From Sepiola atlantica (taxonomy: Eukaryota > Mollusca > Cephalopoda > Sepiida > Sepiolidae): a stretch of DNA of 64,000 bases. Location: contig OY744519.1 in assembly GCA_963556195.1 (NCBI GenBank), forward strand, positions 109,004,032-109,068,031, given 5' to 3'. Below are positions 58,194 through 64,000 of this stretch, piece after piece. How positions within the stretch are numbered: the stretch's first letter is position 1; each line of letters opens with the position of its first letter. The position numbers were made by a program, and so were the translations under genes. A model generated the notes under the pieces. The model made no database searches and had not been told where the DNA came from. It saw nothing but the letters and a program-made list of their open reading frames with translations.

Positions 58194-58232
<39 letters not shown>
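57286..58232. repeat. (TA)n satellite with G-rich core, about 15 units
   Basis: About fifteen plus-strand cores TTTTGGGAAGGGGTATATA, spaced 50 to 70 bp, are separated by (TA)n with TATTAATATTATA interruptions. One unit near 57462-57478 is inverted (TACCCCTTCCC). Cores in the right third read GGGAAGGGATA, so the array evolved by local duplication. Open frames here are translations of the repeat. Confidence 0.95.
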
Positions 58233-58235
<3 letters not shown>

Positions 58236-58261
58236 TGTATATTTAGCATATAACTATCAAC

Positions 58262-58486
58262 TCAAGGTTGTCGACCCAAAGACGGCTGCTGCATATCAAT
58301 AATTATTGCTTCTAATATTTTAAGTTGCTCTGTGCAACACAGAAAACGCCTCGTCATTAAGCTTTGGCACAGGACATGTTCTCCAACAAATGTTCCCCCA
58401 TGGCAGAGCCATTGGTCTGGGGAGTGTCTGGATATATGCAATTTGAAATTATCGATATTACTAGGGATGTGTTGAGAAATTCTCAC
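58262..58486 (-). mobile_element. Penelope-like C-terminal fragment
   Basis: The minus frame ends RFLCCTEQLKILEAIIIDMQ then QPSLGRQP, like the terminal ILEA-IxxxxPSLN helix after the GIY-YIG endonuclease of Penelope-like elements. Upstream codons are unclear. It abuts the satellite. Confidence 0.45.
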
Positions 58487-58548
58487 TTTTAATCACTGAG
58501 TGGTACAGTCCACATGGTTGGCTTGGCTTCACACAGACAATTAATATA

Positions 58549-58576
58549 CAGGGTGTTTCAAAAGTCTTGGGAACAT
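58549..58576 (+). repeat. Left terminal inverted repeat
   Basis: 28 bp, beginning CAGGGTGTTTCAAAAGTCTT, identical to the inverted right end. Confidence 0.95.
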
Positions 58577-58700
58577 TACAAATGCGTATATCTCATGAAC
58601 TATTCCAGGTAGAAAAATGAAACTGGTGCCATTTTAAAGCTTGCTTAATCAAGTTTTTGGTCATACTAATGATTTTCGTGTTATCTTTCCAGGTGCAGTA

Positions 58701-59759
58701 ATGGCGTTCTCTAAACAAGACAAGGCATTTTGCGTCCTCCAATTTGCAAAGACTGAATCGTGGACATGTGTTCAGCGTGCATTTCGCAGGAAATTTAAAA
58801 AAGAAGCCCCTGAAAGGAAATCCATTGTCAGATGGCATGCTAAATTTGTGAAAGATGGGTGTTTGTGCCCAAGTAAGCGAACAGGTCGCCCTTCAACTTC
58901 AGAAGATGCAGTTGAGCAAGTTCGGACAGCCTTTCAGCGGAGCCCCCGTAAATCAGTGAGAAGAGCCAGCAGGGAACTTCAGCTTGCTCCAGCAATTGTC
59001 TGGCGTGTCTTAAGGAAACGACTGCAAATGGTACCTTACAAGCTCAAGTTGGTCCAAAAGTTGAAGGACACTGATAAGCCACTTCGCCGTGACTTTTGCA
59101 TTGCAATGCAAGAGAAGTTGGAAGATAACGGCTTTGATGACCGGCTTGTTTTTAGCGATGAGGCGACCTTCCATCTGAATGGCAAAGTTAACAAGCATAA
59201 CACTCGCATATGGGGTACTGAGAATCCTCATGAACTTCTTGAGCACGAGCGAGATTCACCAAAAGTGAACGTGTTTTGTGCAATTTCCAAGAAAGGTGTC
59301 TATGGACCGTTCTTCTTTGAAGAGGCAACTATCACTGGTGAATCCTATCTCAACATGCTGGAAGACTGGTTAATGGCTCAGTTGGAACAAGCAGAATCTG
59401 ATGACTTCATTTTTCAACAAGATGGTGCACCACCACACTGGAGTCTTAGAGTAAGGCAGTTTCTTAACACAAGGCTGCCTGGTAGATGGATTGGGAGATC
59501 TGGGCGAGGTGATGACGTTCTCATGCCCTGGCCTCCTAGGTCTCCAGATCTTACCCCGTGTGACTTTTTCCTTTGGGGCTTTGTCAAGCAATAAGTCTAT
59601 GTGCTGCCCCTTCCAAGAGATATTGACGAACTAAAGGCTCGAGTAACGGCAGTTGTGGGAACCATTGACGTCAAGATGCTGGAACGCGTTTGGCAGGAAA
59701 TGGACTATCGACTAGATGTCTGCCGTGTGACGAATGGTGCTCATATTGAGCAACTTTGA
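58701..59759 (+). pseudogene. DD41D mariner-type transposase with one in-frame stop
   Basis: The transposase cuts and pastes the element by binding the inverted ends. The ATG at 58701 starts 352 codons. An N-terminal DNA-binding half (helix-turn-helix around CVQRAFRRKFKKEAPERKS, then the TGRPSTSED linker motif) is followed by the DDE domain: Asp153 in VFSDEATF, Asp241 in FQQDGAPPHW, Asp283 in WPPRSPDLTPCDFF. There are 41 residues between the second and third Asp. Codon 298 is TAA, 14 codons after the third Asp; the same frame then runs 54 more codons (VYVLPLPRDIDELKARV...) to TGA at 59757. A product of 297 residues would keep the triad but lose the C-terminal tail. A TTG-initiated extension to 58641 is not needed. 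Confidence 0.9.
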
Positions 59760-59851
59760 AGATTCCCCACAAAACTTGAAACTTTAACCTTTCCAACGGT
59801 ACCAATTTCATTTTTCAACTCCTAATAGTTTTTGAGTTATTAAAAATCGTT

Positions 59852-59879
59852 ATGTTCCCAAGACTTTTGAAACACCCTG
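59852..59879 (-). repeat. Right terminal inverted repeat
   Basis: 28 bp, the exact reverse complement of the left end. Confidence 0.95.
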
Positions 59880-59881
59880 TA

Positions 59882-59896
59882 TAAGTAGAGCAAACC

Positions 59897-59929
<33 letters not shown>

Positions 59930-60689
59930 TAATGGCTCACTTCCTATAACATCAATATTGTATTGTGTTCCGACTATGTAAAATAAAAAAAATTTTTTTT
60001 AAAGTACTTTCAATTGATTTTAATATTTAATCCTATCAAACAAAATTTTTGTGTTGTTTTTATTAGTGATATGATAGGAGGTAGGGAGAACTTTTCTCTA
60101 AGAAAATGTACTACTACCACCACTCAAAGAACTGGGAACATATTTAGTAATAGAAGATTTTTAATTATTCACCGGTAGAGGGGGAAAAAAGGAGTAGAGG
60201 GGGGGGGGGCACATAAGCATGAATTTAAAGTCCTTTTTAGTATGGATTTCCCAGTTATTTCTTTAGTGTTGTCTACTCTCTATTCTCCATTTTTATAAGC
60301 GATTTAATAATGGAATGAAAGAGGAAAAAATAAATGGTCGACCGTTCCATTTTTACTTGACTTGGGGCACTATTTTCTAAAGGTAATATTTTAATCTCTA
60401 TTTATAAAATTATTGGGTGTAAATAACTTAAAACTTTCAGTAGATCAGGATTTTTATAGTTATTTTTAAAACTAAAACATTGCAGGTTAATTCTTATTTC
60501 AGTCACCTAAATTATTCTGAGTGGTTTTGGGTGTAATTAAATTTTAAAAACCTTTTAACTTGAGTATTAATTTTTTTTGTAAGAAATAGGATTTTAAGAG
60601 TTAAATTTAAACAGTACAGTATCGTTTGGTCAATTTGGTAAAAAAGAAATTAAAATAAAGACTCTCGCAATGCTGGGTATGTACTGCTA
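59882..60689. other. Noncoding with G-runs
   Basis: T-run then 19-G run at 59901-59929, another G-run near 60200-60209. No gene recognised. A CTAG-type repeat end (CGCAATGCTGGGTATGTACT then GCTAGT) lies at about 60667-60691. Confidence 0.45.
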
Positions 60690-61415
60690 GTATATCTATA
60701 TATATATATATATATATATAATAGTAACCGTGTCTGTGTGTCCCCGCCTGATATTTGTGTCTTATGTTCACCCAAACCACTGGACAGAATTGCTTGAAAA
60801 TTGGCATGTGGACTACTGACATCTCAGTGAAGGTCATAGACCAAATAAGAAATATATCACTTCAAGACTGGAGGTACCCCCGACCGAAATCTGTTTTCCC
60901 TTAGATTCAAATGAAATTTAAACCATAAGTAAATGACCAAAAATTACATATATTCCCAAAATTTCAGCAAATTTTCATATTAAGATGGTCTCCGGGAGCA
61001 CAACCCCTCTACTGAAAACTGTTTTCCCTTTGACTCAAATTATATATATATAAAATCAAGGAGAACACCTCTGTCTATGCATGTCTGTCCCTAAAAACGA
61101 AGACATACTAGGAAGTGTACTTTCAATATAATTGTATTCACATGCACAATTTGCATGTGAACATAATGGAAGCATTTTTGCATCTCTGGCTGCCCCTTAA
61201 AGAAGCTAATGACAATTTTCAAACATGTTACACAATGAAATTACTCTATTAACGTTAGTTTAAGAGTATTAACATATCTGAATAGCTCAGTGAGTAAGAT
61301 ATCTAGCTGACAGCATCAAGGTTGCTGTTAAAGTAAACTCTCCCTACCATAATGTTACATATGATGCTATCCCACACTCATACCTGGGCAACACCGGGTA
61401 GCTCTGCTAGTGTAT
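60690..61415 (+). mobile_element. Helitron-like or tRNA-SINE composite repeat
   Basis: After (TA)n comes wording common in short non-autonomous invertebrate repeats (GTGTCTGTGTGTCCCCGCC, CACTGGACAGAATTGCTTGA), then a second start near 61042 (TATATATATATAAAATCAAG, GCATGTCTGTCCCT). A tRNA-like A box (ATAGCTCAGTGAGTAAGA) sits at about 61277-61294. The block ends GGGCAACACCGGGTAGCTCT then GCTAGT near 61412. A CTAG end after a GC-rich imperfect palindrome suggests Helitron, whereas the A box suggests SINE. I cannot decide. Confidence 0.4.
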
Positions 61416-61602
61416 ATATATATATATATATATATAAAGTTTAGTTCAATAACTATAACTTTAGTTGTATCACAAAGAGATTATAAAACACAGATTTCTT
61501 TCATAAAAAATAAAAAGCTACAGATCCTCAGGATACAAATAAATACTACAGGTTAAATTGAGCTCAATGGTTAACCCTTTAAGTCAAACAGAGCACATAT
61601 TA
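61416..61602. other. Noncoding spacer with (TA)n
   Basis: (TA)n at about 61413-61436; nothing else recognised. Confidence 0.4.
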
Positions 61603-62063
61603 TAATTCAGTAGAATACAACATTTTAGACATATTTAATATTTTGTAATGATCATGATCTAAAATATTCAATACCATCATTATTTGTCCTTGTATAAATT
61701 TCAATTTTATTATCACGTCTATAGCAGGGTAGAAGATTGACAATTATATCAATCTCTTCATCAGCACAATATTTCTTTATCAATACAATACAGGTAATAT
61801 TTAATTGAAGTGTTCAATAATTACAAATACAATATTTTTTTTTTAAAAAGCCCAGAAACCTTTTTCAACTATGACAGTCAAAATACATAGAAACAATAAT
61901 GTTAAAAAAAAAGTTCAAAGATTTTTTTTTTTTTTTAATTGAAAATTAAATTTAAAATTTTGGAAACATGTATGCAAGAACAAAAAATGTTGGTGTCGAA
62001 TTTTTCGTAGTATGATCATTACAAAATATTAAAAATGTCAAATTTTGTATTCTACTGAATTCA
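61603..62063. repeat. Inverted repeat, about 53-bp arms
   Basis: AATTCAGTAGAATACAACAT and TTAATATTTTGTAATGATCA on the left (61603-61656) return inverted at 62011-62063. The loop is about 355 bp and AT-rich, with T- and A-runs. It is MITE-like with long ends, and no coding is present. Confidence 0.8.
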
Positions 62064-62334
62064 AATATATTCATAAGTATAAAGGACAAAAAAATGATTA
62101 TTTTAAATGCTTACCAGAGTTTATCAGATTCAGAAGCCTCACAAATACAATTATTTCTTTTCACATAAACATTGATATTTATTATTACTAGTAAGAGCCC
62201 CGTGGAAATTCCACGGTTGTTTTGTTTTTTGTTTTGCATTGAAATAAAATTTTCAGAAAGGTCCAAACACTATGAAATATAAGAATTGTAGATAGTTTCT
62301 AGTAAAAAAAGTTTTAATTTTTATCAGAGTTGCG
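62064..62334. other. Noncoding with short palindrome
   Basis: CCGTGGAAATTCCACGG near 62199-62215 is a 17-bp palindrome in a CTAGTAAGAGCCCCGTGG setting. It may be a repeat end. Confidence 0.45.
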
Positions 62335-62467
62335 AAGTCAGAGATTTTTTTAATCTCTGAAGAATCAACAGACAGTCTGAATATTGGAAGAATTTAAAAT
62401 GAGAAGTCGGATATTTTGGAATTCTAAAAGTTAGTCAAACCTTATCCCTTCAGACACCACAACCCTG
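62335..62467. mobile_element. hAT-type MITE, related to 9482-9668
   Basis: Ends CAGAGTTGCGAAGTCAGAGA and (reverse complement) CAGGGTTGTGGTGTCTGAAG, with internal GAAGTCGGATATTTTGGAAT matching the 9482 element (inverted ATTCCAAAATATCCGACT). The 8-bp flanks ATTTTTAT and GTCTTTAC match only partly. Confidence 0.6.
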
Positions 62468-63328
62468 GTCTTTACACATTTTTCTTTGAAAATAATATAA
62501 TTATAGTAAAGTTGATAACTTTTTCAGCTAAAAATTTTGTAATTAAATTAACTTGGAAAAAAACTCAATTGTTGTCTACTTCTTGTTTACATATGCCAAG
62601 AAAGCTGCATTAATATTACTACTACGTCGAGTTTGGATGAATTACATCCCTTTGATTTTGCATATGCATATTGAAAGTGTTACAGTCAAACTTACAAAGG
62701 GATGAACAAGAAAAATTATCTAGATGCACACGAATCATTCTCTCATTCAACCTCGATAAAGTTCAAATGTTTTACAGATTCAAGCTACAAATTTCAACAT
62801 CAGTCACTTTTGATCTTAATCATTAAAATTGCTCTCACAAAGTCAAAGTTATTAACAACTGGAATATTTTTCCAGTTTTAAATTAAGAAACCACTTTTAA
62901 TAAAATTGTGCATCAATTTAACCTAACAAATTCATCGGAGAAATCAATAGTTGCTTTGAACATTGAAATATTCAAAGGCTTATAAAGAAGAAAAAAAAAT
63001 TGAAGAAATAAAAAATAAATATATGAAGAGAGAGATAAAATACAAATCTATAATTTTATAAATCAACAAAAAGTTATTTTTATCCAAAATGGAAGGGCAG
63101 TTATTTAAGCAAAAAAAAAAAAAAAAAAGAATTGGACAAATTGATAAAAAATTTAAATTTTGTAGTTTTACAAAATTTAAATTGCTCCACATTAAAAAAA
63201 AAGGGAGTGGGGAGGAGTATATCCCAAACATTTGAGAAAGTAGTTATATTAAAAATAGAATCTTTAATGAAATCACTTATTGCAAGTTTATTTTAATGCA
63301 ATTAAGGACTGGAATACGCATCTCATAA
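62468..63328. other. AT-rich noncoding
   Basis: A-runs at about 62991-62999 and 63112-63128. No gene recognised. Confidence 0.45.
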
Positions 63329-63545
63329 TCCCTATTTACTTGCCTTCCCACGAGGGCAGAGTTAGATACAAGGTCAGTTTTTAATGTGGGGAAAATTCAG
63401 CTCCCCAAAAAGGGGCACTCTGGATTGTGACAAAAATAAAAATCGCCTCAGTCTAGAAGCATTTCTCCTTCACTGACTGAAGGCAGAAAAGATGAAGTGT
63501 AGTATCAAAACAAATACTACACAATGCTCCTAGCCAAAAAGCCAA
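63329..63545 (-). repeat. U2-headed SINE, body B, full copy
   Basis: Plus-strand order is tail (CCCTATTTACTTGCCTTCCC), GCAGAGTTAGATACAAGGTC, body (GCATTTCTCCTTCACTGACT), then head. The head keeps GTGTAGTATC at 63497-63506 and AATACTACAC at 63513-63522, forming the stem, then a worn GCTCCTAGCCAAAAAGCC. Confidence 0.87.
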
Positions 63546-63692
63546 GGAAGTTATAATATATCAACCATCATAGAAACACATTTGGCAATAGCCATCTATT
63601 CTTGTTTTTTCAGAGATAATGAATGCCCTCTGTAAGAGTGCCTGTGCTGGGAGTTAATTGTGAAACAAGGGTTGCAAAATCCCCAACCATAC

Positions 63693-63816
63693 CTTTCCTG
63701 AATCGGTACTGCTTGATTCCAATGGAAGGGAGAAGTACAGAACTTGAAAAGTCACTGAGCTTATGAACAGATTCCCCAGAAGCAAATGCTTTAAACCAAT
63801 GACGTACCAATCGATG
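63693..63816 (-). CDS. Possible coding exon of unknown gene
   Basis: On the minus strand a pyrimidine-rich acceptor (TTGGTTGTTTCAG) precedes an open frame HRLVRHWFKAFASGESVHKL...GIKQYRFRK, followed by a GTATGG donor at 63692-63687. The frame also stays open past the donor to a stop near 63610, so it could be a terminal exon. Codon use is richer in G+C than the flanks. I do not recognise the protein, and an old transposon remnant is equally possible. It lies upstream of the TMEM94-like exons on the same strand, but nothing connects them. Confidence 0.25.
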
Positions 63817-64000
63817 CTGAAACAACCAATTGATTTTCAACTTATGAACAATGTTTATTCATGCTTATTTCATTATTCTATAGAAAAAGGAATAATCTTT
63901 TAAATCAGGCATGTCAAACACTTGCGACCTGTATAAAAGATACTGTAATTTCGTCATTTAATGACCAAAATTGCAGTTTTTATAATTCCAGCAGGATAAG

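Larger units (their letters stand above)
58549..59879 (+). mobile_element. Mariner-superfamily transposon, DD41D type, nearly intact
   Basis: The 1331-bp element has perfect 28-bp inverted ends starting CAGGGTGTTTCAAAAGTCTT and is flanked by TA at 58547-58548 and 59880-59881, the target duplication of the Tc1/mariner superfamily. It encodes one transposase in a single frame from 58701 to 59759, interrupted only by TAA at 59592-59594. The exact ends, exact TA duplication and almost open frame show a recent insertion compared with every other element here. Structure and spacing fit the DD41D (Visitor-type) group. Confidence 0.92.

Noticed and set aside
57853..58253. Long open frames of alternating Tyr-Ile
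   Set aside because: They are translations of the (TA)n satellite, not proteins.
58641..58700. Transposase start at 58641
   Set aside because: That codon is TTG; the ATG at 58701 gives the usual start just before the DNA-binding domain.

Overview
This is an AT-rich animal nuclear window with no bacterial or viral layout. It has long intronic or intergenic stretches, dozens of decayed transposable elements, many (TA)n arrays and long G-runs. The LINE protein remnants, the snRNA- and tRNA-headed SINEs, the Penelope-like GIY-YIG remnants and an intron of about 40 kb fit a mollusc, most likely a cephalopod. That assignment is inference from repeat content, not from a marker gene.

Host coding content is small. 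Two minus-strand exons, 47186-46888 and 6482-6325, have good splice sites, compatible phases (2 then 1) and together encode an acidic N-terminus, an amphipathic helix and two membrane segments. The pattern resembles the start of TMEM94, the P-type-ATPase-like ER membrane protein. If they are joined, everything between 6.5 and 46.9 kb is one intron, and most other features are intronic passengers. A third possible exon (minus, 63816-63693) is weaker and unidentified.

Region by region. 1-6.3 kb: a solo LTR, a foldback, a 5S rRNA-derived fragment and a copia-type LTR element (3368-5988) that has both LTRs, a tRNA-iMet primer site, gag, protease and integrase but no reverse transcriptase. 6.5-27.7 kb: intron with hAT-type MITEs, LINE 3' ends of several families, U2 snRNA-headed SINEs, tRNA-SINEs and foldbacks. 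28.7-31.7 kb: a LINE pol remnant broken by a G-run and a (TA)n array, an RTE-type tail and a dead DD34D mariner. 31.8-46.8 kb: tandem duplications, more U2-SINEs, a cluster of long foldback repeats (38.7-41.9 kb), a Penelope-like remnant and another LINE. 46.9-58.2 kb: exon 1, paired tRNA-SINEs, mariner, LINE and hAT remnants, and a 1 kb satellite built of (TA)n plus a G-rich core. 58.5-59.9 kb: a nearly intact mariner-type element (DD41D) with 28-bp terminal repeats, TA duplications and a single in-frame stop. 60-64 kb: Helitron-like, hAT-MITE and U2-SINE repeats.

The most distinctive items are the U2-headed SINE family with two different bodies and a hairpin over the U2 branch-site recognition sequence, the young DD41D transposon, the RT-less copia element, and the density of long hairpin-forming repeats. 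I found no CRISPR array, operon or prokaryotic system. All repeat identities come from reading the sequence by eye without database search.
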